Shown here: positions 1 to 8,339 of the stretch, one piece after another
Numbering within the stretch: position 1 is the stretch's first letter
How the letters are laid out: each line of letters begins with the position of its first letter
From: Lachnospiraceae bacterium
GTDB taxonomy: Bacteria; Bacillota_A; Clostridia; Lachnospirales; Lachnospiraceae
Length of the DNA stretch: 24,916 nt
Direction of reading: 5' to 3'
Assembly (NCBI GenBank): GCA_017416505.1
Contig: JAFQCI010000022.1
Coordinates: forward strand, 1 to 24,916
The notes under the pieces: model-generated
What the model saw: only the letters and a program-made list of their open reading frames with translations
Databases searched by the model: none
What the model was told of the DNA's origin: nothing
Position numbers and translations under genes: made by a program

Positions 1-14
1 ACTCAACTTTCCCA
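1..14 (+). repeat. Left terminal inverted repeat of the IS4-family element
   Basis: ACTCAACTTTCCCA is the exact reverse complement of 1503-1516. It overlaps the transposase stop codon at 3-5, so the gene runs into the end of the element. Confidence 0.8.
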
Positions 15-1361
15 GCATATATTTCCAAATAAAGCCTGAATAAATGAGGCTTGAGAGCCAATCCATTCACTTACTTTACATTTGATTACAGATGTGATAT
101 CTGCCGATAAGTTGGAAATGTGCTCCACAAATAAAGCCATAAGGCTTTGAAGAGCATTTGTTAAATCCATGTCCTGAATATCATCACAGAACATGTAAAA
201 CAATTCGCCATATGTTTTCTGGTCATTTTGATTCCTGCGAATCCACTCCAGAATAATATATCTGGTGAATACAATGGTTGTATGGCTTACCATTGCACCA
301 TAATTATGGCTCTGAAATTCAGTGCCTAATTTCAAGAAAGATTTAGATGATTTAAAGAAACACTCAATAGACCATCTATTTCCATAAATACGTACGATTT
401 CTGAATTACTTAATGAAGTGTCCGTGCTTAGAATATATAAGCACTCACTCTTCTTGTTTCGATTACGTACAAATACAATCTTTACAGGGATTCCTGTTTT
501 GGTTGTAACAATCAGGGAACCAAAGATGTTTCTGGCTCCATCAAAACATACAAATTTTTTTAATTCCTGAAGTTTGTATTGTTTACCATTATACGTATAG
601 CGTTGTTTTAACTGCTTTACCATGCCGATAACGTCAAGACCTGTATTTAGAATTGCTCCAATCATTGGCTCGGTAGTAAACCATGTATCCATGAGGACAT
701 ACTGTGCTTTTATACCTGCTCTTAAAGCATTTTCTATTAATCGAATGGCTGCATCCGTTTTATGCATCATACTTTCTTTACGAATTCTGTAACCATTTGA
801 ACGATGATCAACAGCATCTGAAATCTCGTTGTAGCGATTGCTTTTGTTAGCAGAAGAAAGCATGTTAAAGCCTGTAGGAATAAAGCTGTAACCATCAGAC
901 CAACCAAGTGTCAAAAGAGTAAATCCTTTCTGACATTTATGCTCTACATGGTCATAAACACGAGCAAGAAGCTCTACTGATTTACTACGATTACGCTTAA
1001 TGACAGAGTCATCAAGGATAAGAACATTTACTCTTTCTGGTCTTGTCAGCAAATGAAAAGCTGTAGTTACCTTAACGGCAAGAAGCAGTAGAAATCTGCT
1101 CCAATTATAGGAAGTTTCATTAAGGAAACGATAATAAGTGTTCTTTGAAACAGCCTGATCCTTATGTTTTGAATTCAGGAAACGAAACAGATTTTTCCCC
1201 TGAAAAACAAGTAACAAAAGGAATTGAAATACCTCAAAAGCAGAAATGCCACAATTCTTTGATATATTGGAATTGCGAAGGAGTTTTCCAATCTGAAGTT
1301 CCTTAATAGCTTTGGAAAAATCATCTTTGGTATTTTCATTTTGAGAAATATGGTTTATCAT
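3..1361 (-). CDS. IS4-family DDE transposase
   Basis: This 452-residue transposase cuts and joins the ends of its own element. The three DDE acidic positions are visible: Asp117 or Asp118 in LILDDS, Asp225 in VLMDTWF, and the Y-2-R-3-E-6-K signature Tyr326-Arg329-Glu333-Lys340 in YGNRWSIECFFKSSK, which defines the IS4 group. The N-terminal 110 residues are the usual helical DNA-binding part. The reading frame is intact and the stop lies inside the left inverted repeat. The start ATG at 1359-1361 follows GAGGTG at about 8 nt, and that ribosome-binding site sits in one arm of a long inverted repeat (see the regulatory entry). No frameshift is seen, so the enzyme may be active. Confidence 0.93.
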   Translation of the reverse strand: MINHISQNENTKDDFSKAIKELQIGKLLRNSNISKNCGISAFEVFQFLLLLVFQGKNLFRFLNSKHKDQAVSKNTYYRFLNETSYNWSRFLLLLAVKVTTAFHLLTRPERVNVLILDDSVIKRNRSKSVELLARVYDHVEHKCQKGFTLLTLGWSDGYSFIPTGFNMLSSANKSNRYNEISDAVDHRSNGYRIRKESMMHKTDAAIRLIENALRAGIKAQYVLMDTWFTTEPMIGAILNTGLDVIGMVKQLKQRYTYNGKQYKLQELKKFVCFDGARNIFGSLIVTTKTGIPVKIVFVRNRNKKSECLYILSTDTSLSNSEIVRIYGNRWSIECFFKSSKSFLKLGTEFQSHNYGAMVSHTTIVFTRYIILEWIRRNQNDQKTYGELFYMFCDDIQDMDLTNALQSLMALFVEHISNLSADITSVIKCKVSEWIGSQASFIQALFGNICWES

Positions 1362-1367
1362 AAAGTC

Positions 1368-1442
1368 AGCACCTCGTATTATTTGGTTTTTATTGTTGTG
1401 GTGACTTTATTATACCAAATATGAGGTGCTTTTTTATGTCAA
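1368..1442 (-). promoter_or_regulatory. IS4 transposase promoter inside an RBS-masking inverted repeat
   Basis: On the minus strand an extended -10 (TGGTATAAT; TATAAT at 1409-1414) precedes the transposase. A TTGACA at 1437-1442 is 22 bp away, too far for a standard -35. The promoter lies between two complementary arms, 1415-1430 and 1368-1386, which share AGCACCTC and TTTGG. The inner arm contains the ribosome-binding site. A transcript starting at this promoter lacks the outer arm. A transcript entering from outside carries both arms and could mask the site. The hairpin is seen; the regulation is inferred from known IS10/IS50 behaviour. Confidence 0.6.
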
Positions 1443-1502
1443 TGCACCAATTTGTTAAATTATTTTGCTTGAATTATCAAGCGTATTCGCCAACTTTACT
1501 GG

Positions 1503-1516
1503 TGGGAAAGTTGAGT
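1503..1516 (-). repeat. Right terminal inverted repeat of the IS4-family element
   Basis: TGGGAAAGTTGAGT is an exact reverse complement of window bases 1-14. The sequence just inside (from about 1490) also pairs CAACTTT with AAAGTTG, making a small hairpin at this end. Confidence 0.8.
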
Positions 1517-1533
1517 TACTTATATTTGTTCTT

Positions 1534-2223
1534 CTACTTTTCAAATCTATACCCCAATCCTCTTACTGTTTTTATTATTTGTGGATTTTTAGAATCTTCT
1601 TCTATTTTATCTCGTAACTTACTTATATAAACAACAACAGTATTATCTGTATACAAATATTCTTCTTCCCATACAAGCTCAAAAATTTGCGATTTAGTAA
1701 ACACCCTTCCAGGTTCATTCATAAAAAGTTTTAATATTTTATATTCTGTATATGTTAAATCAATTTCTTTCTTACCCTTATAAAGTTTGCACTCACGCTG
1801 ATCCAAAGTTAAATGCCCTATCGTAATCTCTTCTTGCTGCGTTTCCTTTGAACCTCCCAAATCATAAAAACGTCTTATTTGAGCATTTATCCTAGCTACT
1901 AATTCTAAAGGATTGAAAGGTTTAGACAAATAGTCATCTGCTCCCAGATTTAACCCTAAAATTTTATCATTATCTTGATTTTTAGCCGATAAAATAATTA
2001 CAGGAACATTACTCTGCTTTCTAACCAACTTTATAACTTCATACCCATTTAATTCTGGAAGCATAATATCCAATACAATTAAATGAATATCTTCTTGCTC
2101 AAAAATATTAATAGCCTTTTTCCCATCATCTGCAACAAAAACATAGTATTCTTCTTGCTCTAAATAAATCTTTATTAATTCAACTATTTCCTGCGAATCC
2201 TCAACAATTAATATATTCTTCAT
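1534..2223 (-). CDS. OmpR/PhoB-family response regulator transcription factor
   Basis: This two-component regulator has 229 residues: a receiver domain (about 1-115) with phospho-acceptor Asp52 in VLDIMLPELNG, acidic pocket residues in VEDS and Lys101 in SKPF, then a winged-helix DNA-binding domain (about 130-229) ending in the typical VRGLGYRFEK. The frame also opens at 2247, but I chose the ATG at 2221-2223 because GGGAGAG lies 7 nt upstream and MKNILIVEDS is the normal receiver start. No histidine kinase is in the window. Partners usually lie directly downstream, which is where the IS4 element sits, so the kinase gene may be separated from it or lost. The regulon cannot be told from sequence. 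Confidence 0.9.
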   Translation of the reverse strand: MKNILIVEDSQEIVELIKIYLEQEEYYVFVADDGKKAINIFEQEDIHLIVLDIMLPELNGYEVIKLVRKQSNVPVIILSAKNQDNDKILGLNLGADDYLSKPFNPLELVARINAQIRRFYDLGGSKETQQEEITIGHLTLDQRECKLYKGKKEIDLTYTEYKILKLFMNEPGRVFTKSQIFELVWEEEYLYTDNTVVVYISKLRDKIEEDSKNPQIIKTVRGLGYRFEK

Positions 2224-2308
2224 TATATTACTCTCCCTATCATTCATTTTATTATTGTATCATAAAATAATACCCAAATCTAAACTTCTATCATTCTTTA
2301 TAAAAATT

Positions 2309-2400
2309 GTGCGTGCCAGCGCACGCACTTTGGCAAGAATTTCTTTCGAAATTCTTGTTTAACCACCACTACGTTACAGCAATTTCCTAATACATAAAAA
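2309..2400 (+). repeat. Double-hairpin intergenic repeat, copy 1
   Basis: Two perfect hairpins in series: GTGCGTGC-CAGC-GCACGCAC (2309-2328) and CAAGAATTTC-TTTC-GAAATTCTTG (2334-2357), followed by a 43-bp tail containing CCACTACG. A second copy with the same order and orientation is at 4186-4277, on the other side of the helicase gene. The second hairpin differs between copies only in its loop (TTTC versus TTAT). No ORF lies in it. It resembles a REP- or MITE-like element. Strand is arbitrary. Confidence 0.75.
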
Positions 2401-2435
2401 AGGAAACGCGTATCACTTTACGCATTTCCTTTTTC
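2393..2435 (-). terminator. Rho-independent terminator after the DEAD-box helicase gene
   Basis: Minus-strand stem AGGAAATGCGTA (2419-2430) pairs with TACGCGTTTCCT (2401-2412), with one G-U pair and a 6-nt loop, followed by a T run at 2400-2396. It starts 8 bp after the helicase stop codon. Confidence 0.85.
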
Positions 2436-2442
2436 TCATTTC

Positions 2443-4053
2443 TTATCTTGCATTAGCAGGCTCGATATTAATTGCCTTACCTTTAATCTTTACATTCTTC
2501 ATTGCCTTCATAACAGCTCTTGCGTGTTCCTTTGGAACTTCTACGAAGGTATACTTATCATATAAATCAATGGCCCCTACAAGCTTTCCTGGGATATTGG
2601 CTTCGCCTGCTATTGCACCAAGGATATCCTTTGCCTTCACCTTCTGTGCTTTACCGATATTGATAAACAGACGAGCCATTCCTTCTTCCTCTGCTCCTGT
2701 ATTATCAAAGTCAAAGCTTTCGCTCTTAGCATCTTCCTCTTCTGGTGCTTCATTCTGACCAAGATACATTTTCAAGAAAGCAGCTGCAATATCCATAGCA
2801 GTATAATCTGCCTCGTTTACCTGCTCCTCAATCATGTTAATCATTCTTGTCAAATCTTCTTCTTCGATAATGGTAGCAATTTTATCCATTACCTTTTCCA
2901 TCTTGACCTGATTTACATCATTTAATGAAGGCACCTTCATAGCAAGAATCTTGGTCTTACAATAACGCATAATGTCCTTTAGCTTATAGACCTCTTTTCC
3001 CTTTACAAAGGTAAAGGAACGTCCGGTTCTGCCTGCACGTCCGGTTCTACCGATACGGTGCACATAATACTCATCATCCTGTGGAATATCATAGTTGAAT
3101 ACCGCTTCTACATCATCTACATCAATACCACGAGCAGCCACATCCGTTGCAATCAGAATATCTGTCTTACCATTACGGAAGCTCTTCATAACACGGTCTC
3201 TCTGTGCCTGACTCATGTCACCATGTAATCCTTCTGCAAAGTAGCCTCTTCCCTTTAAAACTTCTGCCAGTTCGTCTACCATTCTCTTGGTATTACAGAA
3301 AACAAGAGAAAGCTTTGGCTCATAGAAATCAAGTAATCTTGTCAGAACCTCTATCTTATCCTTACGCTTCACATCCAAATAATACTGTTCAATCTTAGGA
3401 ACCGTAAGTTCTTTTTTCACTACCTTAATCAGCTTTGCATCCGCCTTCTGGTAATTCTTCGTAATATCCATAATCGGCTTTGGCATAGTTGCAGAAAAGA
3501 GAATGGTCTGGAGACTTTCTGTTGCAATATATTCCAAAACCGTTTCGATATCCTCACGGAATCCCATATTCAGCATTTCATCTGCTTCATCCAGTACAAT
3601 TGTATTCATATGGTCGCAACGAATCGTCTTTCTACGAAGGTGATCCATCACTCGTCCCGGTGTTCCGATAATAATCTGTGTTCCCTTAAGTGCACGTATC
3701 TGCTTACTAATATCCTGTCCTCCGTAAATCGGCAACACTTTGATACCATGCATATACTTTGCAAGCTTTCGAATCTCTTCTGCCGCCTGTACTGCTAGCT
3801 CTCTGGTCGGACATAATATCAACGCCTGAGGATGCTTTACCTCTTTATTACGGCTTACCTTTTCTAATACAGGGATTCCAAATGCAGCTGTCTTACCAGT
3901 TCCAGTCTGTGCCTGTCCGATAATATCATAGCCTTCCATCGCAACAGGAATTGCCTGTGTCTGTATTGGGGAAGCTTCTTCAAAGCCCATCTCCTTAATT
4001 CCTCGAAGAATCTCTGGGCATAAATTCAATTCATCAAATCTAACTGTTTCCAT
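2443..4053 (-). CDS. DEAD-box ATP-dependent RNA helicase with DbpA-type RNA-binding domain
   Basis: This 536-residue RNA helicase of the DeaD/CshA/DbpA group unwinds RNA duplexes, usually in ribosome assembly and cold-stress RNA turnover. Motifs run in order: Q motif (SPIQTQAIP, about 28-36), Walker A AQTGTGKT (48-55), PTRELA (82-87), TPGR (131-134), DEAD (155-158), SAT (187-189), then the second RecA domain with ATDVAARGIDV and HRIGRTGRAGR. The C-terminal 75 residues (from ARLFINIGK) match the DbpA RNA-binding fold, and an acidic linker (EEEDAKSES) precedes them. The start ATG has AAAGGA upstream. The gene stands alone between repeats and has its own leader and terminator. Whether it is functionally CshA, DeaD or DbpA cannot be decided here. 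Confidence 0.95.
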   Translation of the reverse strand: METVRFDELNLCPEILRGIKEMGFEEASPIQTQAIPVAMEGYDIIGQAQTGTGKTAAFGIPVLEKVSRNKEVKHPQALILCPTRELAVQAAEEIRKLAKYMHGIKVLPIYGGQDISKQIRALKGTQIIIGTPGRVMDHLRRKTIRCDHMNTIVLDEADEMLNMGFREDIETVLEYIATESLQTILFSATMPKPIMDITKNYQKADAKLIKVVKKELTVPKIEQYYLDVKRKDKIEVLTRLLDFYEPKLSLVFCNTKRMVDELAEVLKGRGYFAEGLHGDMSQAQRDRVMKSFRNGKTDILIATDVAARGIDVDDVEAVFNYDIPQDDEYYVHRIGRTGRAGRTGRSFTFVKGKEVYKLKDIMRYCKTKILAMKVPSLNDVNQVKMEKVMDKIATIIEEEDLTRMINMIEEQVNEADYTAMDIAAAFLKMYLGQNEAPEEEDAKSESFDFDNTGAEEEGMARLFINIGKAQKVKAKDILGAIAGEANIPGKLVGAIDLYDKYTFVEVPKEHARAVMKAMKNVKIKGKAINIEPANAR

Positions 4054-4147
4054 TTATTTCCTTTCTTAATTAGAAAGACATCTGGCTACTGCACCAGATA
4101 CAAGCAGCTTAGCTGCTAAATACCTTCTGTAATTAATGCATTTCACC

Positions 4148-4183
4148 GCCACTACGCTACAGCACTTTCCTATAAAGTAAAAA
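4148..4183 (+). repeat. 36-bp direct repeat, copy A
   Basis: The 36 bases starting GCCACTACGCTACAGCACTT recur exactly at 4242-4277 with a 94-bp period. The two copies flank the hairpins of repeat copy 2. A diverged version forms the tail of repeat copy 1 (about 2365-2400). Confidence 0.85.
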
Positions 4184-4185
4184 TA

Positions 4186-4277
4186 GTGCGTGCCAGCGCA
4201 CGCACTTTGGCAAGAATTTCTTATGAAATTCTTGTCTAACTGCCACTACGCTACAGCACTTTCCTATAAAGTAAAAA
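4186..4277 (+). repeat. Double-hairpin intergenic repeat, copy 2
   Basis: Hairpins GTGCGTGC-CAGC-GCACGCAC (4186-4205) and CAAGAATTTC-TTAT-GAAATTCTTG (4211-4234) are followed by the 36-bp direct repeat, copy B (4242-4277). Order and orientation match 2309-2400. It lies within the helicase leader, so the transcribed RNA would fold here. Confidence 0.78.
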
Positions 4278-4303
4278 AGACAGCTTTTAAATGCTGTCTC
4301 TTT
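4273..4303 (-). terminator. Intrinsic terminator in the helicase leader
   Basis: Minus strand AGACAGC (4293-4299) pairs with GCTGTCT (4278-4284), the AT-rich loop can add pairs, and a T6 run follows at 4278-4273. It lies about 70-95 nt after the predicted start site and upstream of the helicase. It could be an attenuator or could end a separate small RNA of about 95 nt. Confidence 0.7.
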
Positions 4304-4374
4304 TAGAGAAGGTATTTCTTTCTTATGGGGTATAGCAAAAAACTATATAATATATTGGGGGGGTTACAAATGAT

Positions 4375-4403
4375 ATTATAGCAATTGACCCTTTTTTCGT
4401 CTA
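4375..4403 (-). promoter_or_regulatory. SigA-type promoter with extended -10 for the helicase transcript
   Basis: On the minus strand -35 TAGACG (4398-4403), a 17-bp spacer and -10 TATAAT (4375-4380), with TG one base before it (TGCTATAAT). It lies between the ftsH terminator and the helicase leader, facing the helicase. Confidence 0.65.
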
Positions 4404-4520
4404 TCCTAACATTTAACAAATTTTACAATTCATATTATCGTTTTTTGTCACTTTTTCACAAACACCCTTTGTGAAAACTGCATAAGAACTACTTTCATCC
4501 TTATATGCACTCAATAAGAT

Positions 4521-4549
4521 GCAAAGAGACAGGCCTTTTGCCTGTCTCC
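4521..4549 (-). terminator. Terminator after ftsH
   Basis: A 9-bp perfect stem GAGACAGGC/GCCTGTCTC (4526-4534 with 4540-4548) with a 5-nt loop lies 6 bp after the ftsH stop codon. The T run is short (TTTG), so it may be leaky. Confidence 0.7.
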
Positions 4550-4554
4550 TATTA

Positions 4555-6363
4555 TTACGCTTCAAACAATGCTTCAAACTCCTGACGATTAATTTTCTCT
4601 TTTTCCAATAAGAGCTTTGCACAAGAATGTAACACATTTTCATTTTGCATAATGATATCTTTTGCTTTCTTATAGCAGTCATCAATAATACTCTTTACCT
4701 CTGCATCAATTGCACCTGCAACTGCTTCAGAATGGCTTCTTGTATGAGCCAAATCTCTACCGATAAAGACTTCATTGTCATTCTCATCATAGTTAATAAC
4801 ACCGATGTTCTCAGACATACCAAAACGCGTTACCATAGCTCTTGCCACCTTAGTAGCTTTCTTAATATCGCTGGATGCACCTGTTGTAATATCATCAAAG
4901 ATAATCTCTTCTGCGATACGTCCACCTAAGGAAACCATAATATCCTGTAACATCTTACCCTTGGTATTGAACATCTCATCTCGTTCAGGAAGTGGCATCG
5001 TATAACCTGCTGCCCCAAGTCCTGTAGGAATAATAGATACCGTATAAACAGGCCCTACATCCGGCAATACATGGAAGAGAATCGCATGACCAGCTTCATG
5101 GTAAGCCGTAATCTTCTTCTCTTTCTCTGAGATAATTCGACTCTTCTTCTCTGCACCGATTCCAACCTTAATAAATGATTTTTTGATATCATCCTGCAAA
5201 ATATAAGCTCTGTTATCTTTTGCTGCCTGAATCGCTGACTCATTTAACAAATTCTCGAGGTCTGCTCCGGTAAAGCCTGCTGTTGTCTGAGCAATCTGCT
5301 TCAAATCAACATCTTCGCCCAATGGCTTATTCTTTGCATGAACTTTCAAAATCTCTTCTCTACCGCCAACATCTGGTGACTGCACACTAATCTTTCTGTC
5401 AAAACGTCCTGGTCTTAAAATCGCCGGATCAAGAATATCTACACGGTTGGTTGCCGCCATAACGATGATACCTTCATTGGTTCCAAAACCATCCATCTCT
5501 ACAAGAAGCTGATTCAAGGTCTGTTCTCTTTCATCGTGTCCACCGCCCATACCGGTTCCACGTCTTCTTGCTACCGCATCAATCTCATCGATAAAAACAA
5601 TACAAGGTGAATTCTTCTTTGCATCTGCGAATAAGTCACGTACACGAGAAGCACCAACACCAACAAACATCTCTACGAAATCTGAACCGGAAATGGAGAA
5701 AAACGGAACCTTGGCTTCACCGGCAACTGCTTTTGCAAGCATTGTCTTACCAGTACCTGGAGCGCCTTCTAACAGAACACCCTTTGGAATTCTAGCTCCA
5801 ACTTTTGTATATTTTCCAGGATCTTTTAAGAAATCAACGATTTCCTCTAAATCTTCCTTTTCTTCCTGAAGTCCCGCTACATCCTTGAGTGTAATCTCTC
5901 CTCCGGTAGACAATCTTGCACGGCTCTTGCCGAAGTTCATCATCTTGCCACCACCGCTGTTATTCGCATTCTGCGCATTCACCATCACAAACATGAACAC
6001 ACCAAAAATAATTATCAGCAATATCGGAAGCATATCTGTTAAAAACCAGTTCTCTTGCGGCACATCCTCCACTACCGGATCAATATTATAGCCTGCAAGC
6101 AAATTCTGAATCTCTACAACATCTGATACATACAATGTCTTTACATGTCCACCCTTTAGATATACATCCACCGAACCCGTCGGTACCTGCGCATTGGGGT
6201 GTATTTCTACATTAACTACATCTCCAGCCTCTAACTGCTTAACTAACTCTCCTCTAGTATAACTATCCCCTTTCTCCTGAATCGTACTAACCCATACGGT
6301 CACGAGAAGAAGGATTAAAATAATAACAAAATATAGATTTAATCCTTTTGCACCTTTTCCCAC
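4555..6363 (-). CDS. ftsH: ATP-dependent zinc metalloprotease FtsH
   Basis: Membrane-bound AAA+ protease of 602 residues that degrades misassembled membrane proteins and regulators; it works as a hexamer with its catalytic part in the cytosol. The sequence shows TM1 (about 10-27), an extracytoplasmic segment, TM2 (about 107-128), Walker A GAPGTGKT (200-207), Walker [10 protein letters not shown] (about 254-262), the arginine-finger region [19 protein letters not shown] (306-324) and the zinc site HEAGH (422-426) with a later Asp in the SSDIKKAT segment. The length is slightly below the Bacillus protein because the Gly/Asp-rich tail is short. The start is GTG with AAGGAG upstream. It is the last gene of the spoIIE-tilS-hpt-ftsH operon, 27 bp after hpt. 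Confidence 0.97.
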   Translation of the reverse strand: MGKGAKGLNLYFVIILILLLVTVWVSTIQEKGDSYTRGELVKQLEAGDVVNVEIHPNAQVPTGSVDVYLKGGHVKTLYVSDVVEIQNLLAGYNIDPVVEDVPQENWFLTDMLPILLIIIFGVFMFVMVNAQNANNSGGGKMMNFGKSRARLSTGGEITLKDVAGLQEEKEDLEEIVDFLKDPGKYTKVGARIPKGVLLEGAPGTGKTMLAKAVAGEAKVPFFSISGSDFVEMFVGVGASRVRDLFADAKKNSPCIVFIDEIDAVARRRGTGMGGGHDEREQTLNQLLVEMDGFGTNEGIIVMAATNRVDILDPAILRPGRFDRKISVQSPDVGGREEILKVHAKNKPLGEDVDLKQIAQTTAGFTGADLENLLNESAIQAAKDNRAYILQDDIKKSFIKVGIGAEKKSRIISEKEKKITAYHEAGHAILFHVLPDVGPVYTVSIIPTGLGAAGYTMPLPERDEMFNTKGKMLQDIMVSLGGRIAEEIIFDDITTGASSDIKKATKVARAMVTRFGMSENIGVINYDENDNEVFIGRDLAHTRSHSEAVAGAIDAEVKSIIDDCYKKAKDIIMQNENVLHSCAKLLLEKEKINRQEFEALFEA

Positions 6364-6390
6364 TCTGTGTCTCCTTCTATCCTGTAATAT

Positions 6391-6915
6391 TTAATCAAGC
6401 TCGACCACTCCGATATATGGCAAGTTACGGTATCTCTGGTCATAGTCAAGACCATAACCTACCACAAACTCATCCGGTATCTGGAAACCTGTATAATCCA
6501 CCTTCACATCAATAACACGTCTATCCGGCTTATCCAAAAGTGTGCATAAAGAAAGACTCTTTGGTCCTCTCTGCTCAAGAAGCTCTAACAGATAACTAAG
6601 TGTTCTTCCGGAGTCAACAATATCCTCTACAACAATAACATCCTTGTCCTTAAGCGATTCATCCAAATCCTTTACAATCTTAACAACACCGCTCGACTTG
6701 GTATCTCCTCCATAACTGGATACAGACATAAAGTCCATAGATACCGGTACCGTAATTCTTTTAGCAAGCTCACACATAAAAAAGGCTCCACCCTTTAATA
6801 CGCACACCAAATGCACCTGTTTTCCTGCATAATCTTTACTAATCTGTTCACCAATTTCTGAAATTCTTTTATTTACTTCTTCTTCTGATAATAAGATTTT
6901 TACTCTTTCAGCCAT
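6391..6915 (-). CDS. hpt: Hypoxanthine phosphoribosyltransferase
   Basis: Cytosolic purine-salvage enzyme of 174 residues that transfers the phosphoribosyl group of PRPP to hypoxanthine (and often guanine) to give IMP or GMP. The PRPP-binding loop VVEDIVDSGRT is at 95-105, with the acidic pair before DSGRT. LKGGAFF (40-46) is the pyrophosphate loop, and the C-terminal FVVGYGLDYDQRYRNLPYIG carries the conserved metal and base contacts. Length is typical. The ATG follows GGAGGAAGG and overlaps the end of tilS by 8 bp, so the two are probably translationally coupled. The tilS-hpt-ftsH order is the common Firmicutes arrangement. Confidence 0.96.
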   Translation of the reverse strand: MAERVKILLSEEEVNKRISEIGEQISKDYAGKQVHLVCVLKGGAFFMCELAKRITVPVSMDFMSVSSYGGDTKSSGVVKIVKDLDESLKDKDVIVVEDIVDSGRTLSYLLELLEQRGPKSLSLCTLLDKPDRRVIDVKVDYTGFQIPDEFVVGYGLDYDQRYRNLPYIGVVELD

Positions 6916-8335
6916 TTTCCTTCCTCCTTATGTATTTTATTTCTATTACCTGCTCTGTTGCTTCACTTATCTTATAGAAACTGCTGATACGCTCACCTAT
7001 AATCCAAACGATATGACTCTCATCTGCCACCAGCCAGATCTTGTCTCTGTCCTCTTTTGGCACCTTTTGATTTATAAAATACGCCTTTAAAGACTTTGTT
7101 TGATTCATTGTATTAATTGTAAGAAAATCTCCTTTTTTTCGTTTTCTTACGACAATATTATTTTTTATTTTATCATAATCAAACCATTTCGTATACGTTT
7201 TTTCGGGAATATTTTTCCACTCAAAGTCTTTATGAAGAACAATAGCCAGCTCCTCCTGCTCTGATAATGAAATAAAAACAGTCTTACCTGCTTCAAGAAG
7301 CTGTATCTCTTTCTGCCCCATCCAATGCTCATCCAGACATTCTGATTGTATTTCTTGTCTTCTTGTCAAGCATATTCCATCATATTCACGTTTCGCCACA
7401 ATCTCATAAGGCATATCCAATTGTCTTCCACATTGCTTTTCCATCAGCTCCTGTAAACTGCGGATATGAACTGCTTCTAAATCCTTTTTGCTTCCTGCTA
7501 CCTGTGCCAAAACTTCACGTAAACAATAACTCTGAATTGTCTTATGCAGACCTAAAAACGGCTTCTCCAAGACATGCCATCCTTTTTCATCTACTCTGAC
7601 ACAATCTTTGCATGCCTGCTTAGTCAAATCTTGAATCAAATCATAGGCTTCCTGCATACGCTGACATGCTTCACTAATATGCAAAACCGCATTTCGACTG
7701 ATTTCTTTCTCTGCTACAGGCAAAATATGATGACGTATTCTGTTTCTTGTATAATTATCTTCTAAATTCGTCTTATCTATGCAATAAGAAATTTCTTTTT
7801 CTTTTAAAAAGGCCTCTATCTCTCCTCGTTCCATGCATAAAATTGGACGGATTATATTCTCTCTTATCGGGCGAATTCCCGAAAGTCCTTGTAAACCACT
7901 TCCTCGAAACAGATTGAATAAAAAAGTCTCACAACTGTCATTTTTGTTGTGAGCAATTGCAATCTTGCCTCTTTTCCCACCAGCATACTCCTGTATAACC
8001 TGATAAAATGCTTCATAACGTAGTAGTCTTCCTGCTTCTTCACAGGAAAGCTTTCTTTTTCTTGCTTCCTGCTCTACATCACGGTAAAAAAGCGTAAATG
8101 GTAGTCTATGCTGCCTGCATAGCACCTCTACATACGCCGCATCCTCTCCTGCTTCCTCACGTATCATATGATTGACATGAACCACATGAATCGAGAACGG
8201 AACTTTTTTTTGCAACTCTAACAGCATATAAAGAAGGCAGACAGAATCTGCTCCACCAGATACTCCTGCCACAATATAATCATTCTCTGATAACATATGC
8301 TGTTCTTCTACATAGCGCCATACCTTTTCTATCAT
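6908..8335 (-). CDS. tilS: tRNA(Ile)-lysidine synthetase TilS
   Basis: Modifies C34 of the CAU-anticodon tRNA-Ile to lysidine using ATP and lysine, changing its reading from AUG to AUA. The 475-residue protein has the PP-loop SGGADS at 26-31, the N-terminal ATP-pyrophosphatase domain to about 215 (HNKNDSCETFLFNLFRGSGLQGLSG spans the conserved tRNA-contact region), and a TilS C-terminal substrate-binding domain (KSLKAYFINQKVPKEDRDKIWLV near the end). The start ATG lies 4 bp after the spoIIE stop, with AAGGAA inside spoIIE. The length matches Bacillus TilS. No irregularities are visible. Confidence 0.95.
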   Translation of the reverse strand: MIEKVWRYVEEQHMLSENDYIVAGVSGGADSVCLLYMLLELQKKVPFSIHVVHVNHMIREEAGEDAAYVEVLCRQHRLPFTLFYRDVEQEARKRKLSCEEAGRLLRYEAFYQVIQEYAGGKRGKIAIAHNKNDSCETFLFNLFRGSGLQGLSGIRPIRENIIRPILCMERGEIEAFLKEKEISYCIDKTNLEDNYTRNRIRHHILPVAEKEISRNAVLHISEACQRMQEAYDLIQDLTKQACKDCVRVDEKGWHVLEKPFLGLHKTIQSYCLREVLAQVAGSKKDLEAVHIRSLQELMEKQCGRQLDMPYEIVAKREYDGICLTRRQEIQSECLDEHWMGQKEIQLLEAGKTVFISLSEQEELAIVLHKDFEWKNIPEKTYTKWFDYDKIKNNIVVRKRKKGDFLTINTMNQTKSLKAYFINQKVPKEDRDKIWLVADESHIVWIIGERISSFYKISEATEQVIEIKYIRRKENG

Positions 8336-8339
8336 TTGT

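Larger units (their letters stand above)
1..1516 (-). mobile_element. IS4-family insertion sequence, complete or nearly so
   Basis: A single transposase gene lies between perfect 14-bp inverted ends: ACTCAACTTTCCCA at 1-14 and its reverse complement at 1503-1516. The left end coincides with the window edge, so a few outer bases and the left target duplication may be missing. The element is inserted 17 bp downstream of the response-regulator stop codon. Single-ORF elements of about 1.5 kb with YREK transposases are typical of the IS4 group; the exact subgroup is not resolved here. Confidence 0.88.
4054..4372 (-). other. Long structured 5' leader of the helicase gene
   Basis: No gene is visible here. 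If the promoter at 4375-4403 is right, the helicase mRNA has a leader of about 310 nt. It holds, in transcription order, an intrinsic terminator (4273-4303), a palindromic repeat with flanking 36-bp direct repeats (4148-4277), and two short hairpins, AGCAGC-TAA-GCTGCT (about 4104-4118) and ATCTGG...CCAGAT (about 4078-4100). The layout suggests attenuation or mRNA processing, but no known riboswitch is recognised. Confidence 0.5.

Noticed and set aside
1517..1533. Target-site duplication of the IS4-family element
   Set aside because: The left flank is outside the window, so the duplication cannot be tested.
4148..4277. Two identical 36-bp repeats resembling CRISPR repeats
   Set aside because: Only two copies, a spacer made of palindromes, and no cas genes; better explained as an intergenic repeat.
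4413..4685. A 90-codon minus-strand frame overlapping the end of ftsH
   Set aside because: It lies mostly within ftsH in another frame and across the terminator, with no ribosome-binding site and no recognisable domain.
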